From: Antedon mediterranea
Taxonomy: Eukaryota > Echinodermata > Crinoidea > Comatulida > Antedonidae
Direction: 5' to 3'
DNA length: 64,000 bases
Assembly (NCBI RefSeq): GCF_964355755.1
Contig: NC_092674.1
Coordinates: 15,445,001 to 15,509,000, forward strand
Positions 22,791 to 33,934 of the stretch are shown one piece after another; within the stretch, counting starts at the first letter, position 1, and every line of letters starts with the position of its first letter. A program made the position numbers and the translations under genes. Under the pieces are notes generated by a model. The model had not been told where the DNA came from. It did not search any database and worked only from the letters and a program-made list of their open reading frames with translations.

Positions 22791-23879
22791 GGGTGTCACG
22801 AAACTTAAGACCACCACGAAAGCTAAGACCCCATAAGACCTAAGATCACAAAAGCTAAGACCCATGAAGACCTAAGATTACAAATATTTATCTTTCGCAC
22901 CTGCCTTGTATTTTAACTCCCAACATTTATTCTGAATACCACACCTTAGAATTGGCACTTTTATGAAAAAGAATCACATAAAAAGTAACAAATACATTTT
23001 TAAATTGATGATTTTACAGACGTTTTTCTCGCACACAAACTGTTTGCGAATTTCGCATGACTAGCCTACAGTATAGTAGCAGTAGGCCTACCATGTTCAA
23101 TGTTTTTGTTTCTATGGAACGTCAAAAGAGCAAAAATTATATAGAGGGCTGAAAACTCTGTGGAGTCCATCTACAGTGTGGATGGAACCATGTAAAATTA
23201 AAATTGTAATGATAATAGTATACTCATGCAAGTACGAAGAAATAAATACTGGCAAATAAATTTTAATTTAAAAATCATGATTTGTTTCGTTTTCTTTCTG
23301 TTTTTATACTTGTACTATTATTGTTGCTCTTTTGGCGCTCCATAGAAACAAAAACATTGAGCATGGGGGGAGCTCGAGGAGTTACAGTATACAAAGAAAC
23401 ATGTCTGTAAAATCATCAATTAAAGGATTTATTTATTTGTTTTCATGTGTTTCTCCGTCTGAAAGTACTTATAAATCCTAATTTTAAAGTGTGGTATTCA
23501 GGATAAAGTTAGTCAACAAATTTGGAGTCAAAATACAAGAAAGGCAGGTGCGTAAGAAAAACATCCTCTGAACCAACACAATGGAGTAAATATATACCAA
23601 CAAACAACCCGTCAAGTTTGTTTGTTGTAAAGAAAAAAATATACATTTACTCAACGGGCGAAAATAATGTGAGTTTATCTATGTTTTGCGGTAGTATTTA
23701 ATTATATTTATGGTAATAAATGAAACGTACTGTGTTTAAAATTATGTATGGATAAACAAGTATTGTTTTTAAGCTGTAGTATATCTTAGAATTTGTAATC
23801 TTAGGTCTTGGATCTTAGCTTTCGTGATCTTAGGTCTTAGGGGGTCTTAGCTTTCGTGGTCTTAGGTTTCGTGACACCC
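22791..23879. mobile_element. Long-TIR fold-back DNA transposon with 10-bp target duplication (Mutator-like)
   Basis: The element starts GGGTGTCACGAAAC and ends with its inverse. It is flanked on both sides by CAAACAAATA (22781-22790 and 23880-23889), a perfect 10-bp target duplication. The arms are long: CTAAGACC repeats, a 'GCACCTGCCTTGTATTTTA' block, 'AAATTGATGATTTTACAGAC' and 'ATGTTTTTGTTTCTATGGA' all recur in inverted form, leaving a ~190-bp centre. The right arm carries an extra ~230 bp (about 23555-23790) absent from the left arm. No transposase is present. The 9-10 bp duplication is characteristic of the Mutator superfamily; the assignment is inference. Confidence 0.88.
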
Positions 23880-23889
23880 CAAACAAATA

Positions 23890-24690
23890 CGCTATTTGAA
23901 CTCCGTGTTTCTAACCGCGGCACTATATAGGATGCTCCGAATCAACTGTTACATTTTTTAGAACAAAACGTAGCCATGTAGAATCAGTCTGATTTTTCTA
24001 TTGACATGTTTGCGTCGATGATTAATTGACAACAACAAGATATGGCTGAGAAATTTGTATTAATTTTATTACAATCAGACTACGAAAAGGTCACTTTCTT
24101 ACGACCGTAATTTTAAATAGTTGATAATATTAATAAATTATGAAATTTCTATGCAGTATCATATTGTCCTGCAACCTCCTGAAATTAAATATTGCGTTAA
24201 TCTATAGAATATTAAATTTTGCCTTTGACCATGTAGGCCTATGCTGTTACCGTCTGCTGTGGTTTACAGTATAACAAACGTGTTTTTAAATTATGGCTAA
24301 GCATTGGTTTCTTCATGAATCTCCTTAATTATCGAAGTGATTATATTTATGTTGTAGTGCCTGGTGATTAGCTAGTGGTTATGTCATCCATATCACAGCC
24401 AATCATATTGTTATTATTATTATTATTATATTATTGTTATAATAATATTTTGTAATTTTACATGTAGGCTGAGACAACCCTCAGATGTAGGGCTACAGGT
24501 CATAAAATGCTACCGTACTTTTAGCCGATTTTCAACTAGGCGAATTTGTTCGCGCGAATCGAAAGCGTCATGCTATGCGCATGCGTATTCGAGTTTCTGT
24601 CTGTCATACTCCCTTCTTCGAAGAATTCTAGTTCCTTTGATTTTTTTCTACCATGTTCGCACCATCTTCTCGCCACCGTGTTTAATAACA
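23890..24690. other. No gene recognised; (ATT)n tract
   Basis: AT-rich with an ATT repeat near 24410-24430. The overlapping frames around 24536-24754 are shadows near the LINE start and show no domain. Confidence 0.5.
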
Positions 24691-26655
24691 CACGCTCATG
24701 CCAGAAGTTAACATCACAGAAGAAGGAGTCTGCAAATTGCTGAAAGAGCTGCATCCAGCAAAAGCCTCGGGACCTGACAACATAAGCCCAAGAGTGCTCC
24801 GAGAACTTGCAACAGATATATCCCCGATATTCTGTGGCTTGTTCAAGAAATCTCTAAATACTGGGATTGTGCCTAGTGACTGGAAGAATGCAAATATTGT
24901 CCCCATCTTCAAGAAAGGCCAGCCTAGTGACAAAAGAAATTACCGACTGACAAGTATCGCATCTAAAGTCATGGAGCACATTATCACTAGTAGTCTGATG
25001 AACCATGCAGAATTAAACACTATTGTACATTCTAAGCAGCATGGATTTCGAGCAAGGCGGAGCTGTGAGACACAGTTGATAGAATTTGTACATGATATCA
25101 CAGCAAATATGATGAACGGTCTGCAAACTGATGTTTGTATACTTGACTTTGCCAAAGCGTTTGACAAGGTTGGACACCAGCGACTGCTGTCAAAATTGGA
25201 ATGGTATGGGATCAAGGGAAAAGTGCATAAGTGGATAAAGAGTTTCCTCTATGACCGGCAACAACAAGTCGTCATTAATGGTATCATATCAAGCAGTGTG
25301 CCCGTATTATCTGGTGTCCCCCAGGGGTCAGTTATTGGTCCCTGCTTGTTCCTTTTTTATATCAATGACATAAGCTGTGGTCTCAACTCTACCATCCGGT
25401 TATTTGCTGATGACACCATGATATATACCACCATTACAAGTAATACTGATAGCGGTCTCCTGCAGTCTGATCTCCACAAACTTGAAGAATGGGGTAGGAC
25501 ATGGCAAATGCAGTTCCACCCAGAAAAGGGTGAGCTTCTCACAATAACAAGAAAGAAGAAGAAGAAAGTAAAGCAGAAATACACCCTATGTGGAAGCGAA
25601 ATAAAGAGTGTTGATGTTGCTAAATACCTTGGCGTCAACATCTCCCAAGATATGAAGTGGAACTCCCATGTGGATGCCATAACTTCCAAGGCAGATAATG
25701 CACTCAACTTTTTGCGAAGAAACTTGTGTGTCAGGAACAAACGGATAAAAGGCCTTGCATATAAATGTTGTGTACGCCCTCTATTAGAGTATTCTAACAC
25801 CGTCTGGGACCCATATAATTCCAATTTAATTGGTAAACTTGAAATGGTACAGAGAAGAGCGGCTAGATTTGCCTGCAACAACTATAAGCGCACGTCAAGT
25901 GTAACCGAAATGATGAAGGTCCTTGGTTGGGAAACCTTGGAAGAGAGGAGGAGGATAGCTCGACTGTTAATGTTCCAGAAGATACACTACTGCAATGTAG
26001 CAGCCGATATGAAACTGGTCATGAAAAACACCTGTAGACCCAGTCGGAGAGAGAACAGTCAATCATACCATATTCCTCACTCAACAGTTGATTACTTTAG
26101 GTATTCATTCTTTCCACGCACTGCCATCGACTGGAATCATCTACCAGACAAGGTTGTAAATTGTACTTCTATTCTGGAATTCAAAACCCATATTGTCCAA
26201 ACTTAATTAAATAGGATACCCCTTGTCACAACTTACTCTCTGGGGGTCTCTGTCTTGGTGACAGCTCGCTGGGCAACTGGATGGCTGAGGCGGGGTAAAT
26301 GGGTATCCAGCTACTTTATTCTGCCTCTTAGGTAGCGGCCCAGGAAAGTGATAGCGGTTGGCACGGACGGTAGACTTTCATAGTGTTTAATGTTGGGTAC
26401 AGTTTACTATATTTTACTCTTTCAGGTGTCTGAATACAATACAATTATATAATAGATAGGATAGATCAAATAATTATATATATTCATACTAATATGTATA
26501 TATATTTATATAAGTAAAACTTAAAAAAAGAAATAAGGGAAAGGGAAGAAAAGAAGAAGAAAAGAGAGAAAGAAAAGTGAAAGAAGAAGTAAGGAAAAAA
26601 AAAAAATAAATAACAAAAAAAAATAAATAATAATAATAATAATAATAATGATAAT
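24690..26655 (+). mobile_element. 5'-truncated CR1/jockey-like LINE with long intact RT frame
   Basis: The element begins just before the RT frame, without endonuclease, and runs through a ~450-bp 3' untranslated region to A-rich and (AAT)n sequence at about 26520-26655. The absence of internal stops over 500 codons suggests a younger insertion than most LINEs here. No clear target duplication was found. Confidence 0.85.
24698..26206 (+). CDS. LINE reverse transcriptase (ORF2 C-terminal part), uninterrupted 502 codons
   Basis: Non-LTR retrotransposon reverse transcriptase, which copies the element's RNA into DNA at the target nick. Motifs in order: KASGPDNISPRVL (RT0/1), GIVPSDWKNANIVPIFKKG, KQHGFRARRSCETQL, the catalytic DFAKAFD (about residue 150), SGVPQGSVIGP, and the catalytic FADDTMIY box (about residue 237). 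Then come the LGVNISQDMKWNSHV thumb region, RPLLEYSNTVWDP and a C-terminal ...FPRTAIDWNHLPD block. The ATG at 24698 is simply the first Met; the natural ORF2 would start upstream with an endonuclease, which is missing here. All RT catalytic Asp residues are present, but without endonuclease and 5' end the copy should not be autonomous. Confidence 0.92.
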   Translation: MPEVNITEEGVCKLLKELHPAKASGPDNISPRVLRELATDISPIFCGLFKKSLNTGIVPSDWKNANIVPIFKKGQPSDKRNYRLTSIASKVMEHIITSSLMNHAELNTIVHSKQHGFRARRSCETQLIEFVHDITANMMNGLQTDVCILDFAKAFDKVGHQRLLSKLEWYGIKGKVHKWIKSFLYDRQQQVVINGIISSSVPVLSGVPQGSVIGPCLFLFYINDISCGLNSTIRLFADDTMIYTTITSNTDSGLLQSDLHKLEEWGRTWQMQFHPEKGELLTITRKKKKKVKQKYTLCGSEIKSVDVAKYLGVNISQDMKWNSHVDAITSKADNALNFLRRNLCVRNKRIKGLAYKCCVRPLLEYSNTVWDPYNSNLIGKLEMVQRRAARFACNNYKRTSSVTEMMKVLGWETLEERRRIARLLMFQKIHYCNVAADMKLVMKNTCRPSRRENSQSYHIPHSTVDYFRYSFFPRTAIDWNHLPDKVVNCTSILEFKTHIVQT

Positions 26656-26839
26656 TGATAATAATAATTATAAATAAATAAGGGAGTCAGTTTCTCTCTG
26701 TAAAAGAATAACTAAATAGAATAATAATACACAACCAAATACAGTAGAGCTAGCAAAACAGAGTTGGAGGAGCAGAGTCTTCACATATGAAGTTGGCTCC
26801 TAATACGAAGAAGAAGAAGAAGAAGAATAATAAAGTTAT

Positions 26840-27041
26840 CTTGGATGGACATGCACTTCCGACTGTCTGGTCTATTCCCGAAGTTTGTTCAATCTATAAG
26901 AAGAGGAACACGGACGATCCGTCAAACGTTAGACCCATTACTCTTACCTCTATGATTGCCAAACTTTTGCACAAAATCTTGACAGTCAGACTAGAAACAT
27001 ATCTTCGACGATACACTACAGAAGGGTTTCTTATCAAAGTC
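26840..27041 (+). pseudogene. Short reverse transcriptase fragment, different LINE family
   Basis: Encodes LPTVWSIPEVCSIYKKR, then SNVRPITLTSMIAKLLHKIL and RLETYLRR. This is the 'W..a.v.pi.K......yRPItl......k......RL..yl' part of a reverse transcriptase. It is preceded by a (GAA)n run and ends at a stop. Only about 65 RT codons remain. Confidence 0.65.
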
Positions 27042-27044
27042 TAA

Positions 27045-27930
27045 TGGGAATATTTATGCATGAACGCTATTCTGATACTGAGAAACATAAATCAAAGGAT
27101 CTTCTCGATCTATAAAATGCCTTCGGGAGTGTTCCTTTGATTTGTTTTGCCCCTATTCCAGACTAAGAAAATATTTAGTAGTGCTACGTTCGACCTCTTC
27201 GATCCATTTACTTTTGAACGTATATATTCACCTTTTATTTGGTTTCATTGTCATAAATGTTTTCTAATTTTTTTCTACAATTTCTGCCTCAATGCTTTCA
27301 TTGCTGAATATTGCATCTTTTAATTGTTTAATTTGTTTGTGTAATATTTCCTTTTCTTGTTTTTTTTTAAAATTTTAATTAATTTTTTTGCCATAACAAC
27401 AAATTCAAACGTCTTTAATTTTGACACTTATTAATTCACATAATCTTTTCGTTATTTTGTGTTTTAAAAATAACGTTATAATGATGTTTTGGTAATTCGT
27501 TATTATACAATAAATTATTATTATAAAAGCGTTGGTGGCGTTCGAGTACATATGAAATCAACGCTTAAATTTAACATTTTATTATATCTATTTTATTATA
27601 TTATATATATTATATATATTTTATGATATTATATATATTTTATATATCTAAATGACGATTTTGAGATAGAAATCAATACAGATCAAACGTCATAATTTAC
27701 TGTAAGTACTACATAACATCAAACAAAGGATTTACGGTAAAAGTTTATAACTTTAGATTTTGAAGATTGAATTGTGCTAGCCTGAAGAAAACCTAATCGC
27801 TAATAGGTCATCGAGCTGTGTATAGGAGAAATTCAGCTTTGTTTACCCTTGTTACCAACTCAAGGGGCTAGACTACACACCTCTACACTTCAGTGACCCA
27901 ATTCAACAAAGTCAATTCAGAAACCTTGTT
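27045..27930. other. AT-rich, no gene recognised
   Basis: Contains a TATATAT-rich tract at about 27590-27650. A minus-strand frame at 27883-28077 overlaps the ORF1 relic and is a shadow. Confidence 0.5.
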
Positions 27931-27933
27931 TCT

Positions 27934-28710
27934 ATGGCGACAACCGAACAGGCAAACCAACAACTGTATGTTAAACCAGTGTTCATCCAAGATAATGACA
28001 TCATTAAAAGAAAAGAAGAATTTATAAACGAAGAAGTAATTTATTTTGCACTTAATGAAGTCATCAACTGCGACCATCTAATTGGTGCGCAAAGGTAAAA
28101 AACCTATGGAGAATCTACATCGATGAACACAATGAACGTGCGAAAGCTATAACCACAGGCTTACAGATTAAAGGAAAACTTGTTCAAGTAACATGATCTG
28201 AACCCGTTTGAATACCGAGTCCGGAACTTGAGTCTGTGAAAGACATTCCTCTATCGGTTAGAAATGAAGAAATAACAGCATCTTTAAAAAACTAGGTTGC
28301 AAAATGTTAGGAGACATACAGTTAATCAAATTCAGAATAAACGGGAAACTATCACGGTTTTTGAATGGAGACCGGGCTGTTCTAGTCGAGCCTCTTCAAG
28401 AAATTTTGCCTATAAGATACATTAAAATAAACACCTTTAACGCCAGAGTCTTTCACAAAGATCAGAAACAAGAAATAAAATGTTTTGAATGTGGACTAAC
28501 CGGGCATAAGATAAATGAATGCCCAACAAAGCAAGGTAACACAAAATACTACTTATGCAAACAGATGGGCCACATTGCCAAAAACCGTGACAAGCTTGAT
28601 CACAAATCAAGTGATAATCCGTCAGTAACTGAGCGATGTGATATTACCACATCTGAAAGAAAAATCTTGATCAAACTAGACATGAAACTCGTCACTTTGA
28701 CGAGTTAGTT
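27934..28710 (+). pseudogene. Tx1/L1-like LINE ORF1 relic with CCHC zinc knuckle
   Basis: Gag-like RNA-binding ORF1 of a non-LTR retrotransposon. It starts MATTEQANQQLYVKP at 27934 and reaches a stop after about 54 codons. The frame shifts, and the longest surviving block is 28304-28708. That block shows an RRM-like segment (INGKLSRFLNGDRAVLVEPL), an ARVFHKDQ motif and a zinc knuckle CFECGLTGHKINEC (C-x2-C-x4-H-x4-C). A second knuckle, YLCKQMGHIAKNRD, has lost Cys residues. Several stops and frameshifts make it non-functional. Its likely ORF2 partners are the Tx1-like fragments elsewhere in the window; this link is inference. Confidence 0.8.
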
Positions 28711-28939
28711 ATCCGCACCACGACAAACGCCACGTGCACGTCATACGTTGGAATATTGCACACGGCTAAAGATTATGGCATTATGACAAGAACTGAAGAA
28801 TATGATATGCTGTTAGTGCTGAATTCTGTCAATTTTGTGTCATATAGTATATACATGCAAACACTACAGTATAATCTGTATACATATTACATACAGTGTA
28901 GAATAGGTGAAATTACGGGACCCGACATTTATTCCAATT

Positions 28940-30000
28940 TTTAACATGGCGACGGTATCAAAATGAAACACTTAGATAGCAATTTCAAAAGGAAATTATC
29001 TTAGGAACAACATAAACAACAACATAAAATATAGATGCGCACCCTTTTAAATGTGATGAACTATTACGCAAAATATGAAAATACAACTTTTTTTATTCAA
29101 CTGGCCATATGATGACGTTACAACATCCGATTGGCAAAATGTTTACATGAATTCGTATCTACAATCCAAATAGCTTCCAGAAAACGTTTTAATCGTGATT
29201 ATCACATTTTATTCTTACGAGCTATTACAAAATAAAATTTACTGTAAAGATGAAATTAATGACCCACGTAATTGAAATTTTTAGGCATGATGACGTCATA
29301 AAATTAAAATATTTTTATCTCATGCTAAAGAAAGTTGATTGAACTACACAATATATAAATGTAGGAGAAAAAGAAATACAGATAAGCGTGATGCGCTCCA
29401 TTGAATGTGATGAGCAATAACGAAAGAGACAAAAATCCTATATTTTACATTCGTGTGGCCATACGATGACGTCACAATGTTTTTTTTTAGCCTTATCGAT
29501 GCATGATCCGTTATCTACAACTCATCAACTTCTAGATTTTGTAATAAAAATAAACGGTTCACGGTTTACTTTAGAAACTATGACTGTTTAAAAAAAGACA
29601 AAATGTTGACGATTTTTTAAGCTTTTTCATAAAAAACGCGCATGAAATGTTTAATTCAACGTGTTCGTATGGCGTTATTTAAATTGGAAAAGGTCTAAAT
29701 TGTTTTCAAAATTACTAGGAAAGGCTTGAAAAATATAATTCAAGAGAAAAAAATATGTTTTTAACGCGCACCGCGTGCGTAAAAAATTGCGCGCCCGTGG
29801 GAATTTTTGACATGCTCAAAATGACAAGAAACGCATAAAAAGTTGAAATTAATTTTGCGCATTTTGAAATTTTAAATGCGCGTGCGCGCGTAACTTCTTG
29901 TGAAACATGCCATTTTTAATCCGTAGAAAGTTTGCCCCTGATATGACTTAAATTTTGTCAAAGTGTCAATGAGCTGCATGCATCTATTGATTCACACAAT
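28940..30000 (-). repeat. CpG-rich dispersed repeat related to the elements at 57-61 kb
   Basis: The part 29595-29990 matches the reverse complement of 60170-60600. Shared blocks are GCGCACCGCG, TGACATGCTCAAAATGACAA, GCGCATTTTNAAATTTTAAA and GCGCGCGTAACTT. The left part holds two diverged modules of about 350 bp, each with 'ATGCGC(A/T)CC', 'AATGTGATGA' and 'GGCCATA(T/C)GATGACGT' (29032-29390 and 29389-29590). No GGTC/TGTC ends are seen, so this is a relative or fragment, not a complete copy. It may interrupt an ORF1 frame. Confidence 0.65.
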
Positions 30001-30258
30001 ATGAAAAACGTCATCGATGTTCTTTAAGATCTGCTTAGTAAACCAGTTAATCCGAAAAATGCTGTAGATTCTATGGAATTAAACGACAAAGTTCAAATGA
30101 TAATGGAAGAAGCAATTGAAAGGATGAAAGTGTCAGCCAAGAGAATACACAAGAAACCAAAGAATTCAAGATCTCTACAACCGAGAAAAAGAAACAGAAA
30201 CAACGAGAAAAGAAAAAAGACACTGAAAACAATAACACTGACAATATCACTTAGATAA
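30001..30258 (+). pseudogene. Lys/Arg-rich coding fragment, possibly the end of ORF1
   Basis: The frame reads DLLSKPVNPKNAVDSMELND, then EEAIERMKVSAKRIHKK and a strongly basic tail ending at 30258. The first stop lies just before it at about 30027. The basic, helical character fits a LINE ORF1 C-terminus separated from 27934-28710 by inserted repeats. I recognise no domain, so this is a weak assignment. Confidence 0.4.
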
Positions 30259-31489
30259 ACTAAATAGAGTATTGTCAAAAGTAAATGTTTTTTTTTTGTT
30301 TTTGTTTTTTTTTAAATCAAAAATGTAAAAAAAAATACATATTATATAAAGATAGAAAATCCAAAAAATAATTCTCTACATTTAATATCTTTATTTTTTT
30401 TTTGTTTTTTATGGGCTTGTCCCACTTTTATTTCAGTTTTCAGTACAAATTATTTAAAGATGTATTGTCCACCTGAACAAATAATTTTTAAAAATATTTT
30501 TGTTGAATAGGCCATTTTAATGATACATAAAAGTTATTCACTTTGAAATAAAATTTGATCGAAAAAAAAATTTATTTACCTGAGAAAATCGTAATTTAAA
30601 GTAAAAAATAGTCAACCGGAAGTCGGTTGGCTGGCAGCCAGCTGGCTTCCGGTTTAATTTAATCCTTGACCTGAATTAGCTTATGAATTATGCATTTTGT
30701 ATGATTCTTGTGCGTGTATGTGACCTCTAGGTCATCACACAAAAATTACGACGTGATATGGCGAGACGACGATGTGGGAAACTTCTGTAGTTTAACAACA
30801 AAAAAACAACTCCTATCTTGAAGAATAGACTATGGCTAGGCCCTAGCAGATTGGTAAGTAAGAACTGTAGTTTCTATGGTGCAGCTTTGTTAGTTAGTAT
30901 AGGAAGCCTAGCTAGCCCGTTACAGCTGTACTGGCTAGTGTACTATCCCCTAGTATTGGCTAGGCCTAGTAGTAGCTAGTCTAGTAGTACTAGGCTAGGC
31001 CTAGTTGTAGGCCTGAGTGAGGGTTCACCCTGAGTGAGTAGTAGGCCTAGATAAATACTAATAGATACAACTTGTAAGCCTTATTAATAGTTATTGCCAA
31101 CCTAGCTTTAAATAGGATTAGGCCTATAACATTCATCTGTGAGCATGGAGTGAAGAATAAGTAAAGAATAATAGTGTGAATTTTGACACCACCAACCAAC
31201 TCGTCTTATTTTTAGTATAACACTATAATAATAGTCTTTTATCATTATTCATATCACTTTTCATTCATTTGAAAACAATTAATGTTCTTTTCTATGTAGA
31301 GTTTGTGATTAAAAAAAATTTTACATAAGAGCAGCGAAACTCAAAAAGCGAAAACTTGTGAATGGCTGCCAAAAATAAAAAATAAGGTCACCACCAGGAG
31401 AGATTATGGATGGTCTTGGTTTTTCCTTCTCAATTAATTAGATTTTAATGCTAATATAAATTTGTGAAAATTGTAACTAGGCCTATACT

Positions 31490-32330
31490 GTACATCCAAT
31501 AATGTAATTATTATTTTTGAGAAATGACCAAATGATCCATTTTCATTCAAAGTTCCGTGAGGCATCATCATTTCCTTTGGTCCATATCGGAGATACTAGT
31601 GTCTCTACCTCCAGCTCAGCCAGAAATCTAGGCGTCCAACTAGACAACAGCCTCGGTTTAAAAGAACACATTCGTAATGTTTGCCGTGGTGCTTCCTTTG
31701 GAATTTACCAGATCGGCCAGATTCGTAAGTACCTTGACAAAACATCAACTGAACGTCTTGTTCATGCTTTTGTTTCATCTCGTCTGGACTGTAATAACTC
31801 GCTTCTGTACGGCCTACCAACTTCTTATCTGTCTCCTCTTCAACGAATCCAAAATTCCGCCGCAAGACTTATCACTGGCACTAAACGACATGAACATATT
31901 TCTCCCGTTTTACGTGACTTACACTGGTTGCCTGTTGATCAGCGCATTCGTTTTAAAATCCTGTTGCTGACATATAAGGCCATCAACGGATGTGCTCCAG
32001 CCTACATATGTGACATCATTACTCCGTCAACCAACTCTTCGCTTCGTTCATCCAGCAGACTTCTTCTAAAACCTGGACCCCGTTCCAGAACTCGGTTTTA
32101 CGGTGATCGTGCTTTCGCTGTCGCAGCCCCAAAACTCTGGAACACTCTACCACTCGAAATACGCTCATCAAAATCTGTTTTCACATTTAAAACTAAACTC
32201 AAAACTCATCTCTTCAGAGAAGCATAATCGCACGCTACTACTTGCACTGATCTTGGAAAACACAGCGCTTTGAAACCTTTGTCTCTTGCGCTTTATAAAT
32301 GTTATTTATTATTATTATTATTATAATCTA
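31490..32330 (+). mobile_element. 5'-truncated L2/CR1-like LINE with ATT-repeat tail
   Basis: Contains the RT C-terminal frame below plus a short 3' region. It ends in GCGCTTTATAAATGTTATT followed by ATT repeats (about 32290-32330), a typical L2/CR1-type 3' end made of short repeats instead of poly(A). Confidence 0.82.
31517..32227 (+). CDS. LINE RT C-terminal domain (L2/CR1-like), 236 codons uninterrupted
   Basis: This covers only the thumb and post-RT region of the reverse transcriptase; the YADD catalytic box lies upstream and is missing. Visible motifs: ARNLGVQLDNSLGLKEHI, VHAFVSSRLDCNNSLLYGLP, LQRIQNSAARLITGT, HISPVLRDLHWLPVDQRI, FKILLLTYKAINGCAP, and the C-terminal GDRAFAVAAPKLWNTLPLEI. 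This order and wording is characteristic of L2/CR1-clade LINEs. The ATG is simply the first Met after truncation. It has no catalytic function on its own. Confidence 0.88.
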   Translation: MRNDQMIHFHSKFREASSFPLVHIGDTSVSTSSSARNLGVQLDNSLGLKEHIRNVCRGASFGIYQIGQIRKYLDKTSTERLVHAFVSSRLDCNNSLLYGLPTSYLSPLQRIQNSAARLITGTKRHEHISPVLRDLHWLPVDQRIRFKILLLTYKAINGCAPAYICDIITPSTNSSLRSSSRLLLKPGPRSRTRFYGDRAFAVAAPKLWNTLPLEIRSSKSVFTFKTKLKTHLFREA

Positions 32331-33930
32331 AGTTAAATATTTTTTGGTGTGTACTTTACAGTACTTAGTACCGTTATGTTGAAAATTCTTCCAAAGCAAA
32401 AACGTTCAAACCAACATTCACACAATTAAACTTTTTATGTACATATTTTAATAAAAAATGTCTTTCTTTTAATAGGTATTAACACACTTGAATGAACAAT
32501 ATGAGCAATTAGTGGAAAATGGTGAAGAAATCAACACAAAATGTGGTAGCAACATTCACAATTTTATTTGAACGTTTCTTACTATGCCACTTAAAATGGA
32601 TGAACAATCACAGAAGACAAGCTATTGCTGTAATGCCACAATCAACACATCAATTAATAGTTGAAATAAATTGTCAACAATAATGCAGAAATTCAATGAA
32701 ATATACTAGTAATTAACTCATTTTTTACTGTACTGTACTGTAAATCTTCACACATTAAAATTATGGAGATTTTATCTTATGTACTGTAGTAGTATTTTTT
32801 ATTTATTAAATGCTGTTGCTATGTTTGCAAAATAATTTATACAAATGTTATTGCTCTAATTATGAAAAATATACAACATTTTAAAAGCTGGAAAACAACC
32901 AACACATTTGCCTAATGCTTTATGATAGTCATCCGATATTTATCTTTTGTTCCACTACCGAGTCTACTGCCAGTTGCCTTTATGCAGTATGGATGTAACC
33001 TCTGTTCCAGTCTTCATTAGCTTAAGTCTATAAATTGAAAAACAATGATGTATAAATACAAAAGTCAAATAGAAAAGTTAAATATTTCACAATTTATTGC
33101 ATACATATAATTATTATTTTTGTACATGAATCTGAAGTTTTCAATTTGGGGTACTAATGTACAGTAAGGAATTCCTGAAAAGTGCATCTCCTCCCTCAAA
33201 AAGGCCTAGTCTAATTACTAGTGTTTTCGTTTTGGTTGCTATCAACAACAATCTATTCTACCGTCAACTTCTTTGGTACTGTAGGCCTATGCTGATCATT
33301 TTCCAAATGTTCGTTTTTTGTCATCAGTTAGTCTTTTTTTAGACTTTAAAATTAATTCTAGCTCCAAATGTATATCAATGGTACATCAACATAGTAGGCC
33401 TATTTCCTGTAGCTAGTTGTGGAGTGATGGCTTAGCTAGGTGAGTACAATATATAGACCTAGCTAGGCCTCAAAGTGGGTTCCCGTCTACTTTTCTGACC
33501 CGATTATCTGCCTGCCTACAGCTGCTACACTACACAGTAGTAAACTACAGTACTAACTAGGCCTAGCTAGGCCCTATAGTAGGCTTATAATAGCCCTAGC
33601 CTCCTAGATAGCTAAGCCTATAACTATACGCCAAAAACGTCTAGTTTGCGATATATATATATAGGAGGATGTGTCATTCATCTAAAATAGAATTCTACTT
33701 ACCAGCAAATTAACGGCAGAGCTTTTTACATCATACGACGATCAGGGAAACCCCAGCACTTTCTTCTGTTCGTCGCACATGCTTGTTTATGTGTGGTGAA
33801 CAGATCGGATCTCTCCTGTTTGGATGCTCATTAACATATTATGCATATTTATGAGCTGTTAGCTAACCATCGTTATTTTGGAATTTCTGAGCTTTTGAGT
33901 TCGAAAAAATGGTAAACTTATTTTGATTTT
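32331..33930. other. Interior of the composite element; no clear gene
   Basis: AT-rich, with CTAG-rich and AGGCCT-rich tracts at 33390-33620. A possible short exon at about 32477-32550 follows a good acceptor (TTTCTTTTAATAG) and reads VLTHLNEQYEQLVENGEEI. There is only weak donor support and no homology I recognise. Confidence 0.35.
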
Positions 33931-33934
33931 TTAT

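Noticed and set aside
24540-24697. Upstream ORF or endonuclease for the LINE at 24698
   Set aside because: Short frames on both strands show no endonuclease boxes; the element is simply 5'-truncated.
30411-30440. Link between GGGCTTGTCCCACTTTTAT and the inverted GTGGGACGAACCC near 41240
   Set aside because: About 20 bp of imperfect similarity only; too short to assign a shared element.
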